From an uncultured Opitutia bacterium (GTDB taxonomy: Bacteria > Verrucomicrobiota > Verrucomicrobiia > Opitutales > Opitutaceae), in NCBI GenBank assembly GCA_903855985.1, contig CAIOAO010000105.1:19332-83331 (forward strand): a stretch of 64,000 bases of DNA, read 5' to 3'. Below the pieces are notes generated by a model. The model saw nothing but the letters and a program-made list of their open reading frames with translations, was not told where the DNA came from and searched no databases. Below are positions 1-7,654 of the stretch, one piece after another (position 1 is the stretch's first letter; every line of letters starts with the position of its first letter). The translations under genes were made by a program, and so were the position numbers.

Positions 1-1
1 C

Positions 2-415
2 ACGTGTGACGCCGCCCTGCTGATGCTGCCGCTCACGCGCGGCACGGACGACTACGGGCTGCACAAGGCTTTTCTCGGTGACATCACCTTCCAGTATTAT
101 TTCGCCGTCCACAAGGGCGACACGGTGACGCTCGCGCGCATCAATGAGGCGCTCGCCGCGGTCCGGAGCGACGGGGAATTTGACCGGCTCTGGAGCAAGT
201 GGATCGGGCCCATCGCCCCGCATCCGATCCGGCTCGGCGACCTGCGCCCGTATTTCCTGCCGGTCGCGCTCGTCCTGATCGTGGTGGCCGCGCTGTTCGG
301 CTGGCAGCGCCGGATCGTGACCAAGGTCTTCAATTGTCCTCCCGGGCCAGAAGGACAAAATATACCCCGTGAGTTCAGTCGGGTGCAGTTTGGATGCGTT
401 GGCTGGCGGCAGTGA
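2..415 (+). CDS. C-terminal part of a periplasmic solute-binding (SBP_bac_3-like) sensor protein, 5' end outside the window
   Basis: The reading frame is open from base 2 and stops at 413-415, so the start lies upstream of the window. The visible part ends a type 3 extracellular solute-binding domain: the stretch INEALAAVRSDGEFDRLWSKW is the usual last helix of that fold. A short linker and one hydrophobic helix (YFLPVALVLIVVAALFGW) follow, then basic residues. In sensor kinases of the BvgS type this helix leads into PAS and histidine kinase domains. Here the frame ends about 30 residues after the helix in sequence that does not look coding. The gene is therefore either a short membrane-anchored binding protein or a sensor kinase cut off at its 3' side. 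Domain recognition is from general family knowledge; truncation is inferred. Confidence 0.6.
   Translation, partial: TCDAALLMLPLTRGTDDYGLHKAFLGDITFQYYFAVHKGDTVTLARINEALAAVRSDGEFDRLWSKWIGPIAPHPIRLGDLRPYFLPVALVLIVVAALFGWQRRIVTKVFNCPPGPEGQNIPREFSRVQFGCVGWRQ
334..358. repeat. short inverted repeat at the end of the truncated sensor gene
   Basis: TTGTCCT at 334-340 pairs with AGGACAA at 352-358 around an 11-base loop. It sits where coding character ends after the transmembrane helix of the preceding gene. It could be a terminator-like hairpin or a rearrangement scar. There is no clear T-run. Confidence 0.3.
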
Positions 416-523
416 TCCATCGGCCGGCGCCGCGGCGCGCATCCGATGCCGCGACTGGCAACGGGTTGGGCGTTTTCACCTTGTCGCAACCCACCCGCAC
501 CGCTACCCGTGCTGCACCAAAAT

Positions 524-600
524 GCGGTGGTAGCTCAGCTGGATAGAGCAGCGGTTTTCTAAACCGCCGGTCGGGTGTTCGAGTCACCTCCACCGCGCCA
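524..600 (+). tRNA. tRNA-Arg (anticodon TCT), CCA encoded
   Basis: The acceptor arm GCGGTGG (524-530) pairs perfectly with CCACCGC, followed by discriminator G and an encoded CCA ending at 600. The D arm contains TAGCTCAGCTGGATAGAGCA. The anticodon stem GCGGT/ACCGC closes the loop TTTCTAA, giving anticodon TCT, which reads AGA. The T arm is GGGTG, TTCGAGT, CACCT. All four arms fold, so this looks like an intact gene. Confidence 0.95.
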
Positions 601-722
601 TACTTCGCTCGGTGGTCGTTGCCCACTGAGCTACGTAGGGCCGGCCAGTCTGTGGGTAGGCTGAAAACGCCCGGCAGCGAAGTGTGCCCTTCGTAGTCCC
701 GGTTCGACGGGAGCAAGCGGGT

Positions 723-1283
723 TCAGGCCGTGCCCTCGCCCTTGGGCAACTTGGGTAGCTCACTCAGCACGCTGCGCCACAACTCCGCTTCGCCGGGTAA
801 ACCGTGCGCGTTGAGCTGGGCGGCGATCTCCTCCCGCGTGGGTTCGGCGATGGCGTGCTTCGGATCGCCCGGCAGGTCCGGTCGCACCGCGCGGGTCAGC
901 GCCCAACAGGCCCAGGCGCGCCAGCGGCGTACCTCGCGGCGGGGCTCGTTCATCCGGCCGGCATAGTGTTGGAAATGCACCCGGGGGTTGCCCATGAAAA
1001 TACCCGGCGGCGTGTGCGCGACCACCCAGGCCATCGCCGCGTACGGCAGCGGCCAGGTGCGCAGCACCGGCTCATCGCCCCGCAAATCCGACCCCAGCGC
1101 CCGGTCCAGGCAGAGCATCGCACGGGCGGCGAGGCCGCGCTGCCACAGGGCCTGGGCGTATTCGAGGCAGTCGTGGTAAAACTCCGCGCCGCGGACGTCC
1201 TCGCGGTGCACATGCAGCGTCCGCCAGTCGAGCCCGGCGCGGGGCGCGGGCAGATGCGGACAGGGCGGCAGGACCGGGATCAT
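723..1283 (-). CDS. conserved-looking hypothetical protein (186 aa)
   Basis: I do not recognise the family. The chosen ATG at 1283 gives 186 residues; the frame stays open further upstream, but that part runs through an intergenic repeat and is not protein-like. The protein is rich in Trp, Arg and Ala, with an amphipathic helical middle (EFYHDCLEYAQALWQRGLAA, then ARAMLCLDRAL) that resembles a single TPR-like helix pair, and a C-terminal segment EEIAAQLNAHGLPGEAELW. It has no signal peptide or membrane segment and is probably cytosolic. It diverges from the acyltransferase gene, with a composite repeat element between them. Confidence 0.6.
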   Translation of the reverse strand: MIPVLPPCPHLPAPRAGLDWRTLHVHREDVRGAEFYHDCLEYAQALWQRGLAARAMLCLDRALGSDLRGDEPVLRTWPLPYAAMAWVVAHTPPGIFMGNPRVHFQHYAGRMNEPRREVRRWRAWACWALTRAVRPDLPGDPKHAIAEPTREEIAAQLNAHGLPGEAELWRSVLSELPKLPKGEGTA

Positions 1284-1302
1284 GGGCAGGGATGGAATTT
1301 GA

Positions 1303-1425
1303 ACCACGAAGGGTACGAAGGACCCGAAGCTCAAGCCACAGAATTGATCGCGGAAGCGCGGAGGAGCGGAAATACCGGGAAACAGAAGATTGTTCCGCGT
1401 TTCCGCTCTTCCGCGCTTCCGCGAT
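1303..1425. repeat. composite hairpin repeat, copy 1 (inverted orientation)
   Basis: The hairpin arms at 1347-1372 and 1400-1425 are 26 bases each and match at 25 of 26 positions. The arms are made of CGCGGAA-type units repeated about every 9-10 bases. To the left, 1303-1331 carries the adjacent tail (AACCACGAAGGGTACGAAGG), joined by a spacer whose reverse complement begins CAATTCTG. The order tail-spacer-hairpin is the inverted form of the order seen at 58.3, 61.3 and 62.9 kb. It lies between two divergently transcribed genes, so it cannot serve only as a terminator here. Confidence 0.75.
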
Positions 1426-1581
1426 AAAATGGGCTGGGTTTTGTGATTAACCGTCCTGCGACTCTTCGCTTGGCGCGCGCGCAAGTTTCGTGGACAAAGA
1501 CCCGCGCTGAACCCGCCGCCCACAGTCACCCCGCCGCCCTGCCTCGACCGGACCGTCTTTGGCATCCCCCTCTGGCGCCGC

Positions 1582-2202
1582 GTGCTGCTGTGGCCGTTTG
1601 TCATGCTGGTGCGGCTGTGGGGCATGACCCTGCGGTTCGAATCCTCGCCGGAGGACATGCGCAACATGGCCAAGTGCGACGTGCCGGTGGCGTTTGTCCT
1701 CTGGCACAACCGCCTCTTTCTCGCGTCGGAGATCCACCGGCGCTACCGCCCCACCCGGCCGCTCTACGCGCTCATCAGCGCGAGCAAGGACGGTGCCTGG
1801 CTTGAGGCGTTTTTCTCGATGGTCGGCGGCCTGCGCGCAACCCGCGGCTCCAGCAGCCGCCTCGGCCGCGAGGCCGCCACCGCCCTGGTTGAGGTGCAGC
1901 GCGAGGGGCATGACATCGGCATCACCCCGGACGGCCCGCGCGGCCCGTGCTACGATTTCAAGCCGGGCGCGGTCATCGTGCCGCGGCGCACCGGTGCGCC
2001 GCTGCTGCTGGTCGGCGGCGACTATACCGCGTCCTGGCGGCTTCGCAGCTGGGACCGCTTTTACCTCCCGGTGCCGTTCTCCCGCGTGCGGGTACAATGC
2101 GTGCTGGTGGAGAACAGCGAGCTCAGGGAGCGCGATGCCGCGGTGGCGCTGATCAAGGCGCGCCTGCTGGAACTCAACCCCGACCGTGACCGGCCGGCTT
2201 AA
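1582..2202 (+). CDS. DUF374-family lysophospholipid acyltransferase-like protein
   Basis: The protein has DUF374 features of the LPLAT superfamily, which transfers acyl chains in membrane lipid or lipid A assembly. Visible motifs are WHNRLF at 41-46, SKDG near 69-72, ATRGSSSRLG near 86-95 and ITPDGPRGP at 114-122. The last two are the family's substrate-binding and FPEGTR-equivalent blocks. The annotated start is a GTG. Protein-like sequence in the same frame continues upstream (CLDRTVFGIPLWRR), back to a stop at 1444-1446, so the true start may be a rarer codon such as CTG at 1507, which follows AAAGA. Role in the inner membrane is inferred from the family. Confidence 0.85.
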   Translation: MLLWPFVMLVRLWGMTLRFESSPEDMRNMAKCDVPVAFVLWHNRLFLASEIHRRYRPTRPLYALISASKDGAWLEAFFSMVGGLRATRGSSSRLGREAATALVEVQREGHDIGITPDGPRGPCYDFKPGAVIVPRRTGAPLLLVGGDYTASWRLRSWDRFYLPVPFSRVRVQCVLVENSELRERDAAVALIKARLLELNPDRDRPA

Positions 2203-2567
2203 AACGCCGGGGCCACGACGGCACTGGCGCCGGGCTTGGCCGTGTAGTCCTCACCCGTGCTCCAAACCCGGTCGTTGAGCAGGAATTTGAAGACGACCGG
2301 ACGCGCGGACTCGCTGAGCTTGATCGTCCACTGGGCATCGCCGGTGCATTCCATGACGATCCCCTGGTCCCAGCTCAGGCCGGGGCCCTCGCCGCGGAGG
2401 TAGAGGGTGTTGCCGAAACCGACGTCGATGTTGGCGGTGATGGCGGTGAGAATGGCCTTGGGTGCCGTCTTTTTGACGGCGGGAGCGACCGGAGCCTTGC
2501 GGGCGGCCGGCGCGGACTTCTTGGCCGGGGCGGGCTTCTTGGAGGTCTTCTTGGATGATTTTTTCAT
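2199..2567 (-). CDS. small protein with Lys/Ala/Pro tail and carbohydrate-binding-like beta domain
   Basis: Residues 1-39 form a low-complexity basic tail built from Lys, Ala, Pro and Ser (MKKSSKKTSKKPAPAKKSAP and onward), similar in composition to histone H1-like bacterial tails. Residues 45-122 look like a small Ig-like starch-binding or glycogen-binding fold (NTLYLRGEGPGLSWDQG, WTIKLSES, VFKFLLNDRVWSTGED), the pattern seen in CBM20/CBM48-like modules. No signal peptide is present, so a cytosolic role is likely. A link to glycogen or to nucleic acid is inference only. Its 3' end overlaps the converging acyltransferase gene by four bases. Confidence 0.7.
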   Translation of the reverse strand: MKKSSKKTSKKPAPAKKSAPAARKAPVAPAVKKTAPKAILTAITANIDVGFGNTLYLRGEGPGLSWDQGIVMECTGDAQWTIKLSESARPVVFKFLLNDRVWSTGEDYTAKPGASAVVAPAF

Positions 2568-2742
2568 GACGGTGTATGGAGCCTTGGATGAAATTTAGGT
2601 TCCACCCTTTAAAAAGCAAATCCAGGGCCAAAGCGTTGAATATGTCAGATATTACCGGGCTGTAACGTGAATCGGTCCGCTGGGATGGACAGGGATTGGG
2701 CCCAGCCGGGTGAAGGCCCGCCGTCGCCCAGGCTAGGACGGG

Positions 2743-2773
2743 CTATTTTCCATCGGGCTCCGCTGGAAAATAG
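2743..2773. repeat. palindrome upstream of tRNA-Ala
   Basis: CTATTTTCC at 2743-2751 pairs with GGAAAATAG at 2765-2773. The loop contains ATCGGGCTCCGCT. The pattern resembles the palindromes at 2894-2924 and 14159-14196, which also lie next to tRNA genes. Confidence 0.6.
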
Positions 2774-2819
2774 GTGTTTACTCGCGCGGGGCGATTGCCC
2801 AAAACCTCCCCTCCCTTTC

Positions 2820-2895
2820 GGGGCAGTAGCTCAGTTGATAGAGCGCGTCGTTCGCAACGACGAGGTCGTGGGTTTGATCCCCATCTGCTCCACCA
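2820..2895 (+). tRNA. tRNA-Ala (anticodon CGC), CCA encoded
   Basis: The acceptor arm GGGGCAG pairs with CTGCTCC and contains the G3-U70 wobble pair, the main alanine identity element. The anticodon stem CGTCG/CGACG closes the loop TTCGCAA, giving CGC, which reads GCG. Discriminator A is followed by an encoded CCA at 2893-2895. All arms are intact. Confidence 0.96.
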
Positions 2896-2924
2896 ATTTA
2901 CCATCGGAATCCGATGGTAAATTG
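2894..2924. terminator. perfect 14-bp palindrome abutting tRNA-Ala, possible terminator
   Basis: Bases 2894-2907 and 2911-2924 are exact reverse complements around the loop AAT (core TTACCATCGG/CCGATGGTAA). The left arm begins inside the tRNA's CCA end. No U-run follows, so this is either an atypical terminator, a processing signal or a repeat unit. Confidence 0.5.
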
Positions 2925-2982
2925 CCCGCCAAAGCCTTGGCGACGGCGGGCCTCCGCGCCGCGGGTTATCGGGCCTTACCCC

Positions 2983-3987
2983 TCAGTTCGCGCTGAGCAG
3001 CTTGGCAAAGACCATCTTGCCTCCCGCCGTGGGCAGGATGCTGACGATCTCGGCGCTGACGCGGCGGCCGATGTAGGCGCGGGATGCGTTGACGACCACC
3101 ATGGCGCCATCCTCGAGGAAACCCACGGCCTGGCCGTCGTCCTTGCCCGGCTTGACGAGCTCGACCTCGACGGTCTCCCCCAGCATCAGCTCGGTCCGCA
3201 GCGACCGGGCCAGTTCGTTGAGATTGAGCCAGGGCACACCCTGAAATTCCGCCATCTTCGCGAGGTTGTAGTCCGTGGTCAGCAGCTTGGCCCGCATGCT
3301 CTGGGCGAGGAAGACGAGCTTGGCCTCGATGTCCTCCCGCTTCGCGACCTCGCTCTCCGCGATGCGGATGTCGAGGCGCTTGTTGCGGCGCAGCTCGTTC
3401 AGCACCTCGAGTCCACGGCGGCCGCGCGCCTGTTTGTGCAGGTCGGCGGAGTCGGCGACGGCCTGCAGCTCATTCAGGACTAAGCGCGGGATGATCAGCG
3501 CCGCGCTGAGAAAACCGGCGTCACACACCCGCGCGATGCGGCCGTCGATCAGCACACTCGTGTCCACCACCACCAGCGGCACATCCACGTCATGCGGTAC
3601 GAAGCGCACGTACGGGATCACGAGGTTGAACTCGTCCTTGCCGCGCAGGGCGATGACAGTGCCGAGGTAGGTGCAGACGATAAACAGGGCGAGCTGCGAC
3701 AGGTAGATGATCTGCGGCTCGCCAAACCGGAACAGCGGCGAAGTGCCGATGAAATACGCAATCAGCGTGCCCATCCCGAGGCCGAAGCTGATGGCCGACA
3801 GGCCGCGCAGCGAAAAGCCCTTGAGCAGGAAGTCCACGAGGATGACCAGCGCCCCCAGCAGCAGGCCGATGATGGTCGCGAGGAGCCGGTGCGCATCCCA
3901 TTCCTCGATCGCATAACACACCAGCCAGCCCGCGGCCCCGCAGAGCACAAAAAACACCGAGCGGATGGCGAGCATCGTCTTGTTCAT
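2983..3987 (-). CDS. YacL-like membrane PIN/TRAM domain protein
   Basis: The protein has four N-terminal membrane helices (about 5-27, 35-55, 62-82 and 92-114). A PIN nuclease domain follows from about residue 138, starting VVVDTSVLIDGR with acidic D142, then LNELQ and LTTDYNLAKM with further acidic metal-ligand candidates. A C-terminal TRAM-type RNA-binding domain spans about 265-334. This order and the 334-residue length match Bacillus YacL-type proteins, thought to be membrane-tethered ribonucleases. The ATG at 3987 lies 12 bases after the stop of a small membrane peptide gene, suggesting co-transcription. Confidence 0.88.
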   Translation of the reverse strand: MNKTMLAIRSVFFVLCGAAGWLVCYAIEEWDAHRLLATIIGLLLGALVILVDFLLKGFSLRGLSAISFGLGMGTLIAYFIGTSPLFRFGEPQIIYLSQLALFIVCTYLGTVIALRGKDEFNLVIPYVRFVPHDVDVPLVVVDTSVLIDGRIARVCDAGFLSAALIIPRLVLNELQAVADSADLHKQARGRRGLEVLNELRRNKRLDIRIAESEVAKREDIEAKLVFLAQSMRAKLLTTDYNLAKMAEFQGVPWLNLNELARSLRTELMLGETVEVELVKPGKDDGQAVGFLEDGAMVVVNASRAYIGRRVSAEIVSILPTAGGKMVFAKLLSAN

Positions 3988-3999
3988 GGAGCGGCGGAT

Positions 4000-4113
4000 T
4001 TAGCGGAAAAAATAGAACAAAGCGAGCGGCAGCAGGGTACCCACCGCCATGACCACGAAGATAATCCGCAGGTCGCGGCCGGCTTTTGCCTTTTCAGGGG
4101 TATCCTCGTCCAT
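4000..4113 (-). CDS. 37-aa predicted single-helix membrane peptide
   Basis: This short reading frame starts at ATG 4113 and ends at TAA 4000-4002. The peptide is MDEDTPEKAKAGRDL followed by one hydrophobic helix (IIFVVMAVGTLLPLALFYFF) and a final Arg. An acidic soluble head, one helix and a basic end fit a small inner-membrane protein. It lies 12 bases upstream of, and in the same direction as, the YacL-like gene. I see no strong ribosome-binding site. I do not recognise a family; it is supported by hydrophobic pattern and operon position only. Confidence 0.5.
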   Translation of the reverse strand: MDEDTPEKAKAGRDLRIIFVVMAVGTLLPLALFYFFR

Positions 4114-4144
4114 TTCAGTGCCAGCGCACCAAACCCCCTTCTGC

Positions 4145-4555
4145 ATGACAACCCAATACTGGCTGGTGAAATCCGAACCCGAGGCCTACGCGTGGACCGA
4201 CCTGGTCCGCGACGGCCGCACCGCCTGGACCGGCGTGCGCAACTACGCGGCGCGCATCCATCTGAACGCCATGCGGCGCGGCGACCGCGTCCTGTTCTAC
4301 GAGAGCATGACCACCAAGGCCGTCGTCGGTGTCGCCGAGGTCACCAAGCCCTCGTTCCCCGACACCACCGCGGACGAACCCGGCTGGGTCGCGGTCGAAC
4401 TCAAGGCGGATGCCTCCCTCCCCCAGCCCGTCACCCTGCCCCAGCTCCGGGCGGATCCTACCCTCGCGAAGATGACGCTGTTCCGCCAGAACCGGCTGTC
4501 CGTCACGCCGGTCACCAAGGCCGAGTTCGACCGGATCGTGAAACTCGGCGGGTAA
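4145..4555 (+). CDS. EVE domain-containing protein
   Basis: The 136-residue protein begins MTTQYWLVKSEPEAYAWTDL, the classic EVE opening, followed by TAWTGVRNYAARIHLNAMRR and GDRVLFYESM, then KMTLFRQNRLSVTPV near the end. EVE domains belong to the PUA-like fold and are believed to recognise modified bases. The length is normal for single-domain family members. The ATG at 4145 is the first that begins the domain; an in-frame extension upstream is not protein-like. It diverges from the small membrane peptide gene. Confidence 0.93.
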   Translation: MTTQYWLVKSEPEAYAWTDLVRDGRTAWTGVRNYAARIHLNAMRRGDRVLFYESMTTKAVVGVAEVTKPSFPDTTADEPGWVAVELKADASLPQPVTLPQLRADPTLAKMTLFRQNRLSVTPVTKAEFDRIVKLGG

Positions 4556-4564
4556 GGCAGGAAG

Positions 4565-4597
4565 AGCAGTCAGCGGTCGGCGATCAGCTCTCAGCTT
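4565..4597. repeat. dispersed CAGTCAGCGGTC repeat, copy 1
   Basis: The sequence AGCAGTCAGCGGTCGGCGAT, continuing CAGCTCTCAGC, has an approximate 7-base period around GTCAGCG. A close match (CAGTCAGCGGTCAGCAATCA) occurs at 60239-60263. A partly inverted counterpart (CTTACCGCTGATCGCT) follows near 4640-4655. The segment lies between the EVE gene and tyrA. Confidence 0.5.
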
Positions 4598-4706
4598 TTG
4601 GACCACGACCGGACGGTCGCGAACGCGTGGCGTCCTTCGGCTTACCGCTGATCGCTCCCATTCCCCACGCTCGACAGCCAGTGCTTTTTGCCGTTTCCAA
4701 GGAGTC

Positions 4707-5561
4707 ATGTCCGCCACCCTCACCATCCTCGCCCCCGGCCTGCTCGGCGGCTCCGTGGCCCGCGCCGCGCGCACGCATGGCGCCGCCTCGCGCATCGTGC
4801 TCTGGGCGCGGCGGCCCGAGGTGCGGCTGAAGCTGCGCGAACAGCCGTGGTGTGACGCCGTGGCCGACACGCCCGAGGAGGCCGTGCGCGGGTCCAACCT
4901 GGTCGTCATCGCCGCGCCCGTGGATCGCATTGTCCCGCTCATCCAGCAAATCGCGCCCCACCTCACCCCCGGCGCGATCGTCACCGACGTCGGCAGCGTG
5001 AAGGGCGAGATCGCCCGCCTCGGTCATGCCGCGCTCGGCGAACGCGCCCATTTCATCGGCTCCCACCCCATGGCCGGCTCGGAAAAGACCGGCTGGGAAC
5101 ACGCCAGCGCCGGCCTCTTCGAGCGCCGCACCTGTTTTGTGACCCCGCTCGAGTCGAGCCAGCCGGCCGCCGTCGCGGCCGTGGTGCGCCTCTGGCACGA
5201 GCTGGGCGGCGAGCCCGTCACGCTCTCGCCCGACCAGCACGACGAGATTGTCGCCCACATCAGCCACCTGCCGCAGGTTCTGGCCTCGAGCCTCTGTGCG
5301 TTTCTGGCCAAGAAGGACCCGACCTGGCGCAACTACTCCGGCGGCGGGCTGCGCGACACCACCCGGATCGCCGCGAGCGACCCGCAGCTGTGGCGCACCA
5401 TCCTCGAGCAGAACCGCGACGAGATTCTCCGCGCGCTCCGGCAGTACCAGGACGAGCTCCAGACCCTGCATGCCGCGGTCTCCAATCGCGACTGGCTTGA
5501 GGTCATCGCGCGCCTCGAGCGCGGCAAGGCCTACCGCGACCAGTTCCGCCCGCTCCCCTGA
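4707..5561 (+). CDS. tyrA: prephenate dehydrogenase (TyrA family)
   Basis: The enzyme oxidatively decarboxylates prephenate to 4-hydroxyphenylpyruvate in tyrosine synthesis. The N-terminal NAD-binding motif GLLGGSV is at residues 11-17. TDVGSVKG (94-101) and SHPMAGSEKTG (120-130, with catalytic His 121) are characteristic, followed by SHLPQ and the all-helical dimerisation domain. The 284-residue length suits a stand-alone TyrA with no fused chorismate mutase or ACT domain. AAGGAG at 4699-4704 precedes the ATG by only two bases. The gene heads a run with aroA, cmk and plsC. Regulation by tyrosine through an ACT domain is not possible in this form. Confidence 0.95.
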   Translation: MSATLTILAPGLLGGSVARAARTHGAASRIVLWARRPEVRLKLREQPWCDAVADTPEEAVRGSNLVVIAAPVDRIVPLIQQIAPHLTPGAIVTDVGSVKGEIARLGHAALGERAHFIGSHPMAGSEKTGWEHASAGLFERRTCFVTPLESSQPAAVAAVVRLWHELGGEPVTLSPDQHDEIVAHISHLPQVLASSLCAFLAKKDPTWRNYSGGGLRDTTRIAASDPQLWRTILEQNRDEILRALRQYQDELQTLHAAVSNRDWLEVIARLERGKAYRDQFRPLP

Positions 5562-5708
5562 GCGCCCGCCCCCGCCTGCGCCGCTCCTCCTGGAAAAGTG
5601 TAACCCAATAGGTGACACTGGCCTTGGTGCGGGCCGGCCATTCGGCCGGGCTCGGGCGCGAAAAAACACCTTGGCGCGGCGGGCGGGCTCATTGACGCTG
5701 GAGGTGCC

Positions 5709-6983
5709 ATGTCTCTGCCCGACCTGCTGCCGATCCGCCCGTTCACGCATCCCGTGCGCGGCGAGGTCACGCTGCCCGGGTCGAAGAGCATCACCAACCG
5801 CGCACTCATCCTCGCGGCCTTGGCGGACGGCCCGGTCACGCTGACCAACGCGCTGTTCAGCCGGGACACGGAGATAATGGCGGCGGCGCTCAACCAGCTC
5901 GGCATCACCGTCACCACCGACGCCTCGGCCCGGACCATGCACGTCGCCGGCTGCGGCGGGAAAATCCCGGTGGCCTCGGCCAAGCTCATGGTCGGCAATG
6001 CCGGCACCGCCGCCCGCTTTCTGACCGCCTTCGTCTGCCTGCGGCCGGGCGGCACCTATCATTTCGACAGCGACCCCGCGATGTACCGCCGTCCGATCGG
6101 TCCGCTGCTCGACGCCCTCGCCACCCAAGGCGCGAAGGCCAGTGCGCGGAATTTCCCCTTCACGCTGCAGACCGCGGGCCTGGCCGGCGGCGCGGTGGAG
6201 ATCGATGCGTCCGAGAGCTCCCAGCTGCTCTCCGCCCTGCTGCTCATCGCGCCGCACGCCCGCTCCCCGCTCACGGTGAAATTGCAGGGCGGGACCGTGT
6301 CGAAGCCCTTCATCGCGATGACCGAGCGGATGCTCCGGCAGTTCGCCGAGTGCCCCCGGACCTACGCCATCGAGGGCGACGCCTCGGCCGCGAGCTACTT
6401 TCTCGCCCTGCCGCTCGTGACCCGCGGCCAGCTCGCGCTGCCCGGTTACTCGATTGCCACCAGCCTGCAGGGGGACGTGGCGTTTGCCCCGGTGCTCGCG
6501 CCGGCCGGCCTGGCCGTGACGGAGATGGAGGACCGCCCCGGCGCGGATGCCTGGGTCGTGACCGGCGCGCCCCGCCGTGGCGTGACCGCGGATTTCAACG
6601 CGTTCTCCGACACCTTCCTCACCCTCGCGGCCATTGCGCCGCTGCTCACCGGGCCGACGAAAATCACCGGCATCGCGCACACGCGCAAGCAGGAGACCGA
6701 CCGCGTGGCCGGGATGGCGCGCGAGCTGCGCAAGCTGGGCCAGGACGTGGTCGAGACCGAGGATTCGCTCACGATCACGCCGCGCCCGCTCCAGTCCGGC
6801 GTCGAAATCGAGACCTATCACGACCACCGCTTCGCCATGAGCTTCGGCATCCTCGGCTGCCACAACCTCCACGGCGACGGCCGGCCGTGGCTCTCCATCC
6901 AGGATCCCGCCTGCTGCGCGAAGACGTTTCCCCACTTTTTTGAGTTGCTGGAGTCGCTCCGGCAAAAGTCACTCGCCCCCTGA
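5709..6983 (+). CDS. aroA: 3-phosphoshikimate 1-carboxyvinyltransferase (EPSP synthase)
   Basis: The enzyme joins phosphoenolpyruvate to shikimate 3-phosphate in the shikimate pathway. Motifs include LPGSKSITNRALILAALA with Lys 26, GNAGTAARF at 96-104, and the C-terminal DTFLTLAAIAPLL, TRKQETDR and DHRFAMSF. The strong site GGAGGT at 5700-5705 sets the ATG. In the middle, ERMLRQFAE passes directly into CPRTYAIEGDAS; family members usually have about 15-20 more residues between these blocks. The protein is otherwise complete at 424 residues. The stop overlaps the cmk start as TGATG, indicating translational coupling. Confidence 0.95.
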   Translation: MSLPDLLPIRPFTHPVRGEVTLPGSKSITNRALILAALADGPVTLTNALFSRDTEIMAAALNQLGITVTTDASARTMHVAGCGGKIPVASAKLMVGNAGTAARFLTAFVCLRPGGTYHFDSDPAMYRRPIGPLLDALATQGAKASARNFPFTLQTAGLAGGAVEIDASESSQLLSALLLIAPHARSPLTVKLQGGTVSKPFIAMTERMLRQFAECPRTYAIEGDASAASYFLALPLVTRGQLALPGYSIATSLQGDVAFAPVLAPAGLAVTEMEDRPGADAWVVTGAPRRGVTADFNAFSDTFLTLAAIAPLLTGPTKITGIAHTRKQETDRVAGMARELRKLGQDVVETEDSLTITPRPLQSGVEIETYHDHRFAMSFGILGCHNLHGDGRPWLSIQDPACCAKTFPHFFELLESLRQKSLAP

Positions 6984-7654
6984 TGGCCACCGCCCCCTTC
7001 ATCATTGTCGCCATCGACGGCGGCGCCGCCTCCGGCAAGTCGTCCTCCTCGCGCACGCTCGGCGAGCAGTTCGACCTGCTGCACGTGGACACCGGCTCGT
7101 ACTACCGGGCGCTCACGGCGGAGATGATCCGCCAGGGCGTGAAACCCGACGACCTGCCGGGGCTGCGGTCCGCGCTCGCCGGGCTGAAGCTCGGCACCCG
7201 GCTCAACGGCCGCTCGGCCGAGATGGAGATCGGCGGCCGCGTGGCCGGCGAGGAGATCCGCAGCCGCGAGGTCAATGATGCCGTGTCCCACTTTGCCGCG
7301 ATTCCGGAGCTGCGGACGGCCTTGCTGACCTACCAGCGCGGACTCGCCGACGTGGCCCGCGCCCGGGGCTTTCACGGGCTCGTGATGGAAGGCCGCGACA
7401 TCGGCTCGGTGATTTTTCCCGCGGCGGACTTCCGGTTCTTCCTGCATGCCGACGCGGGCGAGCGCGAGCGCCGGCGCGCGGGCCAGGGGTTGCAGGACCA
7501 GATCCGCGAGCGCGACCGCATCGACTCCTCCCGGAAGACTTCGCCGCTCACCTGCCCGGACGGGGCGACGTCAATCAACACCACCCACGTCACCCTCGAC
7601 CAGGTCGTGCAACAGATGGCCGCCGCCCTCGCCACCAAGCTCCGCCCCGCATGA
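6983..7654 (+). CDS. cmk: cytidylate kinase
   Basis: The enzyme phosphorylates CMP and dCMP to the diphosphates. The P-loop GGAASGKSSSS follows IIVAIDG near the N-terminus. HVDTGSYYRALT is the family's NMP-binding block, and EGRDIGSVIFP precedes the C-terminal DRIDSSRKTSPL segment. At 223 residues it has the normal length. The start overlaps the aroA stop and the stop overlaps the plsC start (ATGA), so aroA, cmk and plsC are a tightly coupled operon. The aroA-cmk order is common in bacteria. Confidence 0.95.
   Translation: MATAPFIIVAIDGGAASGKSSSSRTLGEQFDLLHVDTGSYYRALTAEMIRQGVKPDDLPGLRSALAGLKLGTRLNGRSAEMEIGGRVAGEEIRSREVNDAVSHFAAIPELRTALLTYQRGLADVARARGFHGLVMEGRDIGSVIFPAADFRFFLHADAGERERRRAGQGLQDQIRERDRIDSSRKTSPLTCPDGATSINTTHVTLDQVVQQMAAALATKLRPA

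Noticed and set aside
601..660. A D-arm-like TAGCTCAGTGGGC on the minus strand just after tRNA-Arg, resembling a second tRNA
   Set aside because: No matching anticodon stem, T arm or acceptor pairing could be found on either strand.
4584..6965. A 793-codon minus-strand open frame opposite tyrA and aroA
   Set aside because: tyrA and aroA are unmistakable, with ribosome-binding sites; the opposing frame is compositionally an antisense shadow.
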